A stretch of DNA of 64,000 nucleotides from an uncultured Bizionia sp. (GTDB taxonomy: Bacteria > Bacteroidota > Bacteroidia > Flavobacteriales > Flavobacteriaceae), in the NCBI GenBank assembly GCA_947496215.1, contig CANMCF010000006.1:1-64000 (forward strand), written 5' to 3'. The notes beneath the pieces are model-generated. The model was not told where the DNA came from, searched no databases, and saw only the letters and a list, made by a program, of their open reading frames with translations. The position numbers and the translations under genes are program-made. This document shows, one piece after another, positions 1-7,188 of this stretch. Position 1 is the first letter of the stretch. Each line of letters begins with the position of its first letter.

Positions 1-94
1 GATCACACATAGGATGCGGAGCAAGTTATATTAAAAGAAAAAAAAGGTGGTTTAAGCAAAAAAACAAAATATTAATTCTCTTTAGAGAACTGGA

Positions 95-586
95 CTAGGG
101 CTTTTCATAGGACACGTTGTTGGCAACTGTTTTTTTATTAATCAATAGTATTATTCCCAATATCACGAATTGTAAAATTGGAAGGAAAGCAAGGTAACCT
201 CGCAACATTAAACTCCCTTTATTTGCTTTTGCATAATTTTCAAATTCCGTTGAATATTTTTCCATCAAAAAGTCAGTTCCGAAATAAGAGAATAGAAATT
301 GCAATATCAAAATTCCAAAGAATATAGTTATTAAAGATTTTAGAGTTTTTCGTGTGTCAATTTCAATCGGTCTGTTGTATTTTTTTATTCCCCAAACCAC
401 AATTATTGTAAAAAGAAAGAGACTCATTATTTCAGGTAGCCAAATTGTTGTTATGGGTTTTGTTCCGGCAATTATTAAAACGTTCTCAAATAAGTATTCA
501 ATTAATCCACAAAATTCACTAATTGAAATATAAGCAAAAGCTCCAATTCCTAATTTGTTAATAAAGTCAGTTTGAGTTTTTTCCAA
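95..586 (-). CDS. Hypothetical multi-pass membrane protein
   Basis: A 163-residue protein that I cannot assign to a family. About four hydrophobic segments are visible (roughly residues 12-40, 48-65, 83-103 and 130-150), so it is probably an inner-membrane protein. It lies 37 bp downstream of the lipoprotein gene at 624-1133, on the same strand, and the two form one module. Its last codons run through the left inverted-repeat core of the module (GTTGGCAAC at 119-127), so the repeat supplies part of the coding sequence (residues VANN). This suggests a mobile accessory gene. The function is unknown. Confidence 0.55.
   Translation of the reverse strand: MEKTQTDFINKLGIGAFAYISISEFCGLIEYLFENVLIIAGTKPITTIWLPEIMSLFLFTIIVVWGIKKYNRPIEIDTRKTLKSLITIFFGILILQFLFSYFGTDFLMEKYSTEFENYAKANKGSLMLRGYLAFLPILQFVILGIILLINKKTVANNVSYEKP
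109..129. repeat. Left boundary repeat of module 1
   Basis: The core GTTGGCAAC (119-127) reappears inverted as GTTGCCAAC at 1144-1152, beyond the start codon of the lipoprotein gene. The AT-rich stretch preceding it loosely matches the TATACAATA that precedes the core at the other end. It is less well conserved than the other boundaries described at 18526, 19288, 19409 and 19931. Confidence 0.35.
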
Positions 587-623
587 TTTTGGTGAGTTTA
601 AATTTTTGGTAATATTTTTCCTT

Positions 624-1133
624 TTAATCGCCTTTTCCTTCTGGAACTATAACAAAAGCCCATTCTGCCTCATCAGGAACATTATATTCATCTAAAAACT
701 TTCCGCCAAGACCACTAACTTGAGATTGCTTATCCTCAATTTCAAGACCATAAGTTTCTCCGAACATAAATTTCACTCCGTTGTCTAATTTAAGTGTATC
801 AATGTCTTTTAAGTTAAAAACACGGAACTCATTCGGTTTTATTTTTAGGTTTTCAATAATTCCAATTTCGTCAAAAGTTTCATTGTAAATAAAAACTTTG
901 TATGTTTTTCCAGTTTTATTGTATTTGGCAGGAATTATAGAAATTTCATTTCCTTTTTGGGTGAAAACGTTGCCATTCGAATCAGTCCATTTTTCCACTT
1001 TTTCAGATTCAGTTTTTTGTTCCGATTCCGCAGATTTTTCATTCACATTTTCTTGTGTTTTCTTTTCAGTTTCTTTTTGTCCGCAAGCAGATAATGTCAA
1101 AAGAATTATAAAAATTTGAATGTATTTCGTCAT
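624..1133 (-). CDS. Small lipoprotein of unknown function
   Basis: A 169-residue protein with a lipoprotein signal peptide: a hydrophobic stretch followed by the lipobox LSAC, with Cys17 as the probable lipidated residue. A Lys/Glu/Gln-rich linker (about residues 18-50) leads to a globular C-terminal part, so it should be an envelope lipoprotein with a periplasm- or surface-exposed domain. I do not recognise the domain. The start codon lies only 10 bp from the inverted-repeat core at 1144-1152, which leaves no room for a normal promoter between repeat and gene. The intergenic sequence before it is a near copy of the one before the lipoprotein gene at 19433-19915. Confidence 0.6.
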   Translation of the reverse strand: MTKYIQIFIILLTLSACGQKETEKKTQENVNEKSAESEQKTESEKVEKWTDSNGNVFTQKGNEISIIPAKYNKTGKTYKVFIYNETFDEIGIIENLKIKPNEFRVFNLKDIDTLKLDNGVKFMFGETYGLEIEDKQSQVSGLGGKFLDEYNVPDEAEWAFVIVPEGKGD

Positions 1134-1168
1134 TTCTTAAATTGTTGCCAACTATTGTATAAGTGCAA
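1134..1168. repeat. Right boundary repeat of module 1 (35-nt copy A)
   Basis: This 35-nt stretch, directly upstream of the lipoprotein start codon, matches 19921-19955 at 33 of 35 positions by eye. It contains the inverted core GTTGCCAAC followed by TATTGTATAAGTGCAA. Both copies sit immediately 5' of an unrelated small lipoprotein gene on the minus strand. Confidence 0.7.
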
Positions 1169-1244
1169 TAGCGTAAAATTTATTGAATCCATAAATACTA
1201 TAGTTTTTATTTATGAGAATAAAAAATGTAATATAAGCTATTGT
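1166..1244. repeat. Imperfect palindrome next to module 1
   Basis: CAATAGC (1166-1172) and GCTATTG (1238-1244) form the base of an imperfect inverted repeat. Further partial complementarity (CCATAAAT against ATTTATGA) lies closer to the centre. It may be a terminator of the sigma/anti-sigma operon's neighbour or a remnant of a module junction like the one at 19295-19424. Confidence 0.35.
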
Positions 1245-1277
1245 TGTTATGAAGAGACAAGCCTTTTGTAGCATTGC

Positions 1278-1913
1278 CTATGTCTCAAGCCTTTTCAACT
1301 CTTTATAGTTTCTATTTAGACGTTTCACCAGAATACCGTAGATCAATTTGTAGAACAACCAAATGATCAATACGAAAATGGCCGTGAAAACTACAAACAA
1401 CAAAGATATAAGTAACAATTTCGTGTCATTAAGAGTATCCAATTTGGCTATAAGTCCGGGGTCGTTCTGAGATGCATAATAAAATCCTGACAACATGGAA
1501 AGGGAGGCTATGACCAAATTGTATACCACATAGTACTTAATGATCTTTCGAGTCTTTAAAATGTTTTCTATCAATTTTTTTGCATTGTCGGTAACAGAAA
1601 TTGATTTGTAGGACTTGTAGAGCAAGAAGACAAATAATACGATGACACCATAACTCAAAATAGATAGGATGGTTAGACCTAGGCTGTCCCCATATATGGT
1701 TTCCACATTCTTTCTATAGGTGTCGGACATGAAGAATGGAAACATGTTGATAAGTATCCAAAATGCAAGTTCACCGATGCTGATGTAAAATAATGTCTTT
1801 ACGATAGACGATGATTTTTTCAATAGCATTGGGTAAATCTGTTTAGATGTCAACTGTTTATCTTCGACACCATCTTCCTGCCAATGCTTTTTTAATAATT
1901 CTAATTCATCCAT
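1278..1913 (-). CDS. Probable membrane anti-sigma factor
   Basis: A 211-residue protein with a short cytosolic N-terminus (about 40 residues beginning MDELELLKKHW) and four hydrophobic segments (about residues 40-62, 75-97, 125-147 and 166-192). It starts 4 bp after the stop codon of the ECF sigma factor gene. An ECF sigma gene followed immediately by a membrane-protein gene is the usual arrangement for a sigma/anti-sigma pair, and the N-terminal segment would be the sigma-binding part. No classical FecR or zinc-binding ASD motif is visible, so the anti-sigma role is inferred from context only. Confidence 0.55.
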   Translation of the reverse strand: MDELELLKKHWQEDGVEDKQLTSKQIYPMLLKKSSSIVKTLFYISIGELAFWILINMFPFFMSDTYRKNVETIYGDSLGLTILSILSYGVIVLFVFLLYKSYKSISVTDNAKKLIENILKTRKIIKYYVVYNLVIASLSMLSGFYYASQNDPGLIAKLDTLNDTKLLLISLLFVVFTAIFVLIIWLFYKLIYGILVKRLNRNYKELKRLET

Positions 1914-1917
1914 ATTA

Positions 1918-2412
1918 TCACGGATTTAATATGGTTCTTAGCTTTGTTTTCACTCGATTCATCTTTACACGAGCGTTTACTTCGCTAATACCCATTGTTT
2001 CACTTATTTCTTTATAGCTCTTGTCTTCCAAGTAAAGGAAAACGAGTGCTTTTTCTATATCATTTAATTGATGCACAGCCTTGTATAATAACTTTAGCTG
2101 TTGTTCCTCGGTATCGTCATAGTCTTCAGCCGAAATCTTAAACTGAACGGTGTCGAATTCCTGAGTGTTAATAGTCCGTTTGGATTTACGGTATAGAGTA
2201 ATAGCGGTATTTAACCCAACACGATACATCCAAGTACTAAATTTTGAATCCCCTCGAAACTTTGGAAATGCTCTCCATAGTTGAATCGTAATCTCTTGGA
2301 ACAAATCATTGTGGGCATCATAGTTGTTGGTATACAATCGGCAAACCTTATGTATGATGTTTTGATGTTTCTCAAGTAATTCTACAAAATTATGTTCAAG
2401 TTCTTTGTTCAA
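1918..2412 (-). CDS. ECF-type RNA polymerase sigma-70 factor
   Basis: A 164-residue sigma factor of the extracytoplasmic-function type, holding only regions 2 and 4. Region 2 (about residues 12-75) contains DLFQEITIQLW and FSTWMYRVGLN, the -10 recognition and core-binding helices. Region 4 (about residues 105-158) holds the helix-turn-helix YKEISETMGISEVNARVKMNR. It would direct transcription of a small regulon in response to an envelope signal relayed by the membrane protein encoded just downstream. A TATATTTT box lies upstream of the start. The target regulon cannot be read from the window. Confidence 0.88.
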   Translation of the reverse strand: MNKELEHNFVELLEKHQNIIHKVCRLYTNNYDAHNDLFQEITIQLWRAFPKFRGDSKFSTWMYRVGLNTAITLYRKSKRTINTQEFDTVQFKISAEDYDDTEEQQLKLLYKAVHQLNDIEKALVFLYLEDKSYKEISETMGISEVNARVKMNRVKTKLRTILNP

Positions 2413-2835
2413 TGTTGATGGTTAGGTTATAAAATATAAGTAGCATAAAAATAAGATATGTTACACTAATGACATTGAAATATTTGATTTGTTCTTGAGG
2501 GGGGTGTGGTAATCATTTGGTTTTTAGTGTGTTGTTGTGGTTTTGTTTTTTGTTTTTTATGAGTTGAAACAGCTGTTTATTTGGCGAAAAAGTGAAAAAA
2601 GATGTATATGAGGAGTAAAGGAAACGTCTTTTGGATAAGGTGGCTCCATAAAGAAAAACGACTAATGTCATTTAAAGATGAAGACTATGGTTTTGTATGG
2701 TTTGGAGAGAAAAACAAAGAATGAATCTCATATCGGATTGCACAATGAAAATCACCTTGGGAATGGGAATGAAAAACTAGGGTTTGACAAGCGTATTTCG
2801 TATCTTTGAGAACAGTAGATCCAGACTTTTTTCAT
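2413..2835. other. Intergenic region between the ECF sigma gene and ndh
   Basis: About 420 bp separate these divergently transcribed genes. The only open frame of note is a 40-codon plus-strand frame at 2602-2724 (starting MYMRSKGN, rich in Trp and Lys) with no clear ribosome-binding site. A perfect TAnnTTTG promoter box for ndh lies at 2801-2808. A G/T-rich patch occupies roughly 2495-2565. Nothing else is evident. Confidence 0.5.
2801..2808 (+). promoter_or_regulatory. Bacteroidota-type -7 box of ndh
   Basis: TATCTTTG matches the TAnnTTTG consensus exactly. A TTTG lies about 14 bp upstream, closer than the usual -33 spacing. Transcription starting near 2815 would give a leader of about 20 nt before the ATG at 2836. 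It would also exclude the in-frame TTG at 2806, which overlaps the box. Confidence 0.5.
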
Positions 2836-4110
2836 ATGAATATTCCTAAATCTAATTTGCCCAGAATCGTCATTGTTGGTGGTGGTTTCGCGGGTGTGAG
2901 CATGGCCAAGGCGTTGGCAAATAAAAAGGCTCAAATCATCTTGTTGGACAAACACAACTACCATACGTTTCAACCACTTTTATATCAAGTGTCCTCAGCA
3001 GGTTTGGAGCCCGATTCCATAGCATATCCGTTGCGAAAGATCATAAAGAAGCATAAGACCTCTTTTTTTCGTTTGGCAAAGGTGGAAAACATCAACCCGA
3101 AAATAAAGGAGATACAAACAGACATTGGTAACCTTACCTATGACTATTTGATATTGGCCACTGGTACCAAAACTAATTATTTTGGGAACGAAGCGATACA
3201 GGCCAATAGTATGCCTATGAAAAAATTGCCTCAAGCCTTGAATATACGTAGTTTGATACTTCAAAACTTTGAAAAGGCAACAATAACCAATTCGTTGGAA
3301 GACCGACAAGCACTATTGAATTTCGTGATAGTGGGAGGAGGGCCAACAGGAGTGGAATTGGCTGGAGCCATAGCAGAACTTAAAAATCACATCTTGCCAA
3401 GGGATTATAGAGATCTGGACTCCCATACGATGCAAATACATCTATTGGAAGGTAACAAGCGGGTCTTGCCACCTATGAGCGAACACGCTTCTAAAAAAGC
3501 AGAAGAGTTTCTGAAAAAGCTAGGAGTGAAAGTACACTGTAATACTTTCGTGAAAGATTATGATGGGAAGACGGCACATACGAATACAGACTTGGTCTTG
3601 GAGTCCAAAACCCTAATTTGGGCGGCAGGTGTCACGGGAGCTCCAGTGAAGGGATTAAAGGCAGATACCCTAATGGAACGTTTTAATCGTTACAAGGTTA
3701 ATAGATTCAATCAAGTAGAAGGCTATGACAACGTCTTTGCCATAGGAGACATCGCATTGATGAAAACCGAGACTTACCCCAATGGGCACCCCCAAGTAGC
3801 CCAACCAGCCATACAACAGGGAAAGTTGTTGGGAAAGAACATCTTACGACTCATCGAAGGAAAAAAACCTAAGCAATTCACCTATAACGACAAAGGTTCC
3901 ATGGCAACAGTAGGAAGAAACAAGGCGGTCGTGGACTTGAAGCATTACAAGTTTGCAGGCTTCTTTGCTTGGTTTGTATGGATGTTTATTCACTTGATGT
4001 CTTTGGTAGGCTTTCGCAATCGAGTAATCGTATTTTTCAATTGGTCTTACAATTACATCAATTTCGATAAGGCAGCCCGACTCATAATAAGACCTTTCAA
4101 TAGATCGTGA
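2836..4110 (+). CDS. ndh: Type II NADH:quinone oxidoreductase (NDH-2)
   Basis: A flavoprotein of about 424 residues that oxidises NADH and reduces menaquinone at the inner face of the cytoplasmic membrane without pumping protons. The N-terminal Rossmann motif GGGFAG binds FAD, the second motif GGGPTGVELAG binds NADH, and YQVSSAGLEP and AIGDIA are typical NDH-2 signatures. The C-terminus has an aromatic amphipathic segment (FFAWFVWMFIHLMSLVGF) that fits membrane attachment. I chose the ATG at 2836 over the in-frame TTG at 2806, because the latter lies inside a perfect promoter box and adds only ten non-conserved residues. It ends 17 bp before the convergent lysoplasmalogenase gene. Confidence 0.92.
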   Translation: MNIPKSNLPRIVIVGGGFAGVSMAKALANKKAQIILLDKHNYHTFQPLLYQVSSAGLEPDSIAYPLRKIIKKHKTSFFRLAKVENINPKIKEIQTDIGNLTYDYLILATGTKTNYFGNEAIQANSMPMKKLPQALNIRSLILQNFEKATITNSLEDRQALLNFVIVGGGPTGVELAGAIAELKNHILPRDYRDLDSHTMQIHLLEGNKRVLPPMSEHASKKAEEFLKKLGVKVHCNTFVKDYDGKTAHTNTDLVLESKTLIWAAGVTGAPVKGLKADTLMERFNRYKVNRFNQVEGYDNVFAIGDIALMKTETYPNGHPQVAQPAIQQGKLLGKNILRLIEGKKPKQFTYNDKGSMATVGRNKAVVDLKHYKFAGFFAWFVWMFIHLMSLVGFRNRVIVFFNWSYNYINFDKAARLIIRPFNRS

Positions 4111-4127
4111 CAATTTCCATAGGTTGT

Positions 4128-4796
4128 CTATTCTTGTTTTAAAAGTCCAAAGACAATTAACAACTGTGCCAAGGCATATGTGAACATAATACCAAAATCA
4201 GCAAAGTCAAAAGGGGAGTAAAACTTGTTTATGGCCAGTAGGCTGTCGGATAGCATGAATACAAGCGCGCCTATGAATATCTGGTTGTAACTTGAAGGAT
4301 TTGTGCTTTTATGTCTTAAAAAAGCTGAGACGGCCATTAGTAGTATTATGAACATGTATATGACCACAGGAACAAGTAAATCTCCTAGGCCAGGTTTTAA
4401 AAGGTAAAACAATCCAGAAGCATAGATTAAAAGCAAAAAGACAAAACCATAGGGTTTCATTTCTGTATTGCGTTGCTTTAAGAATACTATGCTATACATG
4501 ATATGGGCAATTAAAAAAGCAAGCAATCCTGCAATGAAAAATAATCCAGATCTATAAACAAAAAGCAACAATACATCTCCAACCAAAGAGAAGGACAATG
4601 CCAATATCGTAAAGGTTTTTGTATGCGGTTTAAGATGCTTGCCATATTTTGAAAAATAGAACAACAAAAGACCTACAATCAAAGGTTTTGAGACAAAATG
4701 CAAATTCTCCAACCCTTCAAAGTTTGCAATTATCGTCTCAATGAAAACTAAAATGGAAAATACAATTAAAAAGTAGGACTTATGCATTGGTTTCAT
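4128..4796 (-). CDS. YhhN/TMEM86-family lysoplasmalogenase-like membrane protein
   Basis: A 222-residue protein consisting almost entirely of membrane helices (about eight). The family signatures are visible: KPLIVGLLLF near residue 37, SLVGDVLLLF near residue 71, and the FLIAHIMY helix near residue 95. Characterised members (human TMEM86B and a Legionella YhhN protein) hydrolyse the vinyl-ether bond of lysoplasmalogens. Whether this organism makes plasmalogens is unknown, so the true substrate may be another lysolipid. The gene is convergent with ndh and shares no obvious operon. Confidence 0.78.
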   Translation of the reverse strand: MKPMHKSYFLIVFSILVFIETIIANFEGLENLHFVSKPLIVGLLLFYFSKYGKHLKPHTKTFTILALSFSLVGDVLLLFVYRSGLFFIAGLLAFLIAHIMYSIVFLKQRNTEMKPYGFVFLLLIYASGLFYLLKPGLGDLLVPVVIYMFIILLMAVSAFLRHKSTNPSSYNQIFIGALVFMLSDSLLAINKFYSPFDFADFGIMFTYALAQLLIVFGLLKQE

Positions 4797-4918
4797 TTAT
4801 GGGGTTATTTCGATAATAGTAAAAGTACTCATTTCATCTCCAAAAAAAGACGGTTCAGTAAGTATAAGTTTTGAAATAGTGATTACTGAGGCATTTTTGT
4901 GCAAACAATCAAAAACAA

Positions 4919-7081
4919 ATGAACAGAATGAAATTCGCATTAACGCTATTAATTGGTTTAATCACTTTGCAAGGTTACGCCCAAACCAGTATAAATGGAA
5001 AGGTCATAGATGGAAAAAACAACCCCATAGAAGGAGCAAATGTATATCTAGAAGGGACTTATGATGGAAGTACAACCAATGAAAAAGGGGAGTTTTCATT
5101 TTCCACCACGGAAACGAATACGCAAACATTGGTTGTTTCTTTTGTATCCTTCGAAACTGAAAAAATGCAAAGCGATGTTTCTACATTGAATAATCTGACA
5201 ATAAGATTGAAAGAGGATGTCAATGCACTGGATACGGTGGTATTGTCAGCAGGAACATTTGCTGCGGGAGATAATAGTAAGATTTCTGTATTAAAACCAT
5301 TGGATGTGGTTACAACTGCAAGTGCATTAGGGGATTTTGTAGGCGCATTGCAAACATTGCCAGGTACAACGACTGTCTCCGAAGACGGGAGGTTGTTTGT
5401 GCGTGGGGGAGATGCGGATGAAACACAAATATTCATAGATGGCATTCGTGTATTCACACCATATACGCCAAGTCCGAACAATAGTCCAACCAGAGGACGC
5501 TATTCCCCTTTCTTGTTTGATGGGATTACGTTTTCCACAGGAGGTTACTCGGCGGAATTTGGACAAGCCCTATCCAGCGTGTTGTTGCTGAATACAATAG
5601 ACGAACCAGAGCAGGAGAAGACAGACATAGGGATAATGAGTGTGGGAGCGACTCTAGGGAATACCCAGAAATGGGGCAAAAACTCGATAAGTGTCAATGC
5701 GTCCTATATAAACCTAGAACCATACAATGCCATTTTCAAGGATAGAAACGATTGGAAGAAGCCTTATGAAGGCGCTTCAGGAGAGGCGGTATTCCGACAT
5801 AGGACGAATAACGGAATCTATAAGCTATATACAGCATTTGATACATCTCGTTTTGATTTGATTCAAGAGGACATCAATGTCATGGAAGGAGTCCGTTTCA
5901 AACTCAATAATAGCAATCTATATTTCAATGGTTCATACAAAGGGGAATTAAACGAGGTTTGGCAATTGTTTGGAGGTTTGAGCTATACCTATGCAAAAAC
6001 CAAAGTGAATGCCATGGAAGCCAAGATTGAGGATGCAGAAAATTCCGTTCATGCCAAGTTTAAGTTGAAAAGACGTTTCAATAGCAGAATCAAACTCAAT
6101 TTTGGGGCAGAGTATCTTTCAACACGTTTCAATGAAGATTATAGCGACGATTCTGTAATCCCATCAAGTTATGGTTTTACTAATGGTATTCTTGCCGCCT
6201 TTGCGGAAACCGATGTGTTTTTTTCTAAGAAGTTGGCTTTAAAAGGAGGATTGAGGGCTGAGTATAGTGAGTTGTTCAAGGAGACCACCGTATCTCCTAG
6301 AGTGTCTTTGGCATACAAAACGGGAACAAGGAGTCAGTTGTCATTGGCTTATGGAGACTTCTATCAGAATCCTAGTAGTGCAATTTTGAAATTCGATCAA
6401 GATTTGAAAGCGCAAAAGACGCAACATTATATTTTAAATTACCAATTGAATGACAATGGGAAGATATTTAGAGCCGAAGCTTATTACAAGGATTATGATG
6501 GACTGATAAAGTATGATACGGGTTTTCCAGAACCCAATAGCAATTACAGCAACCTGGGAGATGGTGTTGCAAAAGGTTTGGATTTGTTTTGGAGAGATGG
6601 TAAGAGTATAAAGAATGTGGATTATTGGTTGAGTTATTCGTATTTGGATACTGAGCGAAACCATAGAAACTATCCTGTTGCAGCACAACCAAACTTCGCA
6701 AATGCGCATAATATCTCCATAGTTGGGAAATATTGGATAGATAAATGGAAAAGTCAGGTTGGATTGAGTTATGGTTTTGCTTCCGGTAGGACATATACCA
6801 ATCCAAATGAAAGCGGTTTTTTAAATGCCAAGACCAAAAGTTACAACAGTCTAAGTTTGAATTGGGCCTATTTGTTGACACAACAAAAGATATTGTATTT
6901 CTCAGTAAATAACGCGCTAGGCTTTAAAAACATCAATGGCTACCAATATGCCAATGTTCCAGATGCAAACAACAATTTTGCTAGACGAGCCTTGCAGCCA
7001 GCAGCAGATCAATTCTTCTTTGTTGGTTTCTTTTGGACCATCAGTGACAAGGGGACGGACAATCAGTTGGATAACCTATAG
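4919..7081 (+). CDS. TonB-dependent outer-membrane receptor
   Basis: A 720-residue outer-membrane transporter with a signal peptide ending near GYAQ (residue 22). It is followed by a carboxypeptidase-like regulatory domain (about residues 24-107, with INGKVIDGKNNPIEGANVYL) and a plug domain (about residues 115-235, with RGGDADETQIFIDG). The rest is a beta-barrel of alternating aromatic strands ending in aromatic residues (FFVGFFWTISD). It is slightly shorter than SusC-type receptors and no SusD partner follows, so a siderophore, cobalamin or small-peptide ligand is more likely than a polysaccharide. ATG codons at 4919 and 4928 are both possible starts. A hairpin terminator lies at 7136-7168. 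Confidence 0.88.
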   Translation: MNRMKFALTLLIGLITLQGYAQTSINGKVIDGKNNPIEGANVYLEGTYDGSTTNEKGEFSFSTTETNTQTLVVSFVSFETEKMQSDVSTLNNLTIRLKEDVNALDTVVLSAGTFAAGDNSKISVLKPLDVVTTASALGDFVGALQTLPGTTTVSEDGRLFVRGGDADETQIFIDGIRVFTPYTPSPNNSPTRGRYSPFLFDGITFSTGGYSAEFGQALSSVLLLNTIDEPEQEKTDIGIMSVGATLGNTQKWGKNSISVNASYINLEPYNAIFKDRNDWKKPYEGASGEAVFRHRTNNGIYKLYTAFDTSRFDLIQEDINVMEGVRFKLNNSNLYFNGSYKGELNEVWQLFGGLSYTYAKTKVNAMEAKIEDAENSVHAKFKLKRRFNSRIKLNFGAEYLSTRFNEDYSDDSVIPSSYGFTNGILAAFAETDVFFSKKLALKGGLRAEYSELFKETTVSPRVSLAYKTGTRSQLSLAYGDFYQNPSSAILKFDQDLKAQKTQHYILNYQLNDNGKIFRAEAYYKDYDGLIKYDTGFPEPNSNYSNLGDGVAKGLDLFWRDGKSIKNVDYWLSYSYLDTERNHRNYPVAAQPNFANAHNISIVGKYWIDKWKSQVGLSYGFASGRTYTNPNESGFLNAKTKSYNSLSLNWAYLLTQQKILYFSVNNALGFKNINGYQYANVPDANNNFARRALQPAADQFFFVGFFWTISDKGTDNQLDNL

Positions 7082-7135
7082 TCCGGAAATAGTTGTTATG
7101 ATCACCTGTTTTTATGATAGGGTTAAGCAAAATAA

Positions 7136-7168
7136 AAAAGCAGTTCCAAATTTTATGGAACTGCTTTT
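7136..7168. terminator. Bidirectional hairpin terminator
   Basis: There is a perfect 13-bp stem (AAAAGCAGTTCCA and its complement TGGAACTGCTTTT) with a 7-nt loop. It lies between the convergent TonB-receptor gene and the gene at 7189-9192. A-rich and T-rich flanks let it work on both strands. Confidence 0.85.
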
Positions 7169-7188
7169 GGGTTAAGAGCAATAACCAA

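Noticed and set aside
1-94. C-terminal fragment of a plus-strand gene at the left edge
   Set aside because: A short frame without a stop until about 98 exists, but the composition gives no support for coding.
2602-2724. 40-codon open frame between the sigma factor and ndh genes
   Set aside because: No convincing ribosome-binding site and no conserved feature; kept only as a remark on the intergenic region.
2806-2835. TTG start for the type II NADH dehydrogenase
   Set aside because: The TTG lies within a perfect TAnnTTTG promoter box and adds ten non-conserved residues; ATG at 2836 fits better.
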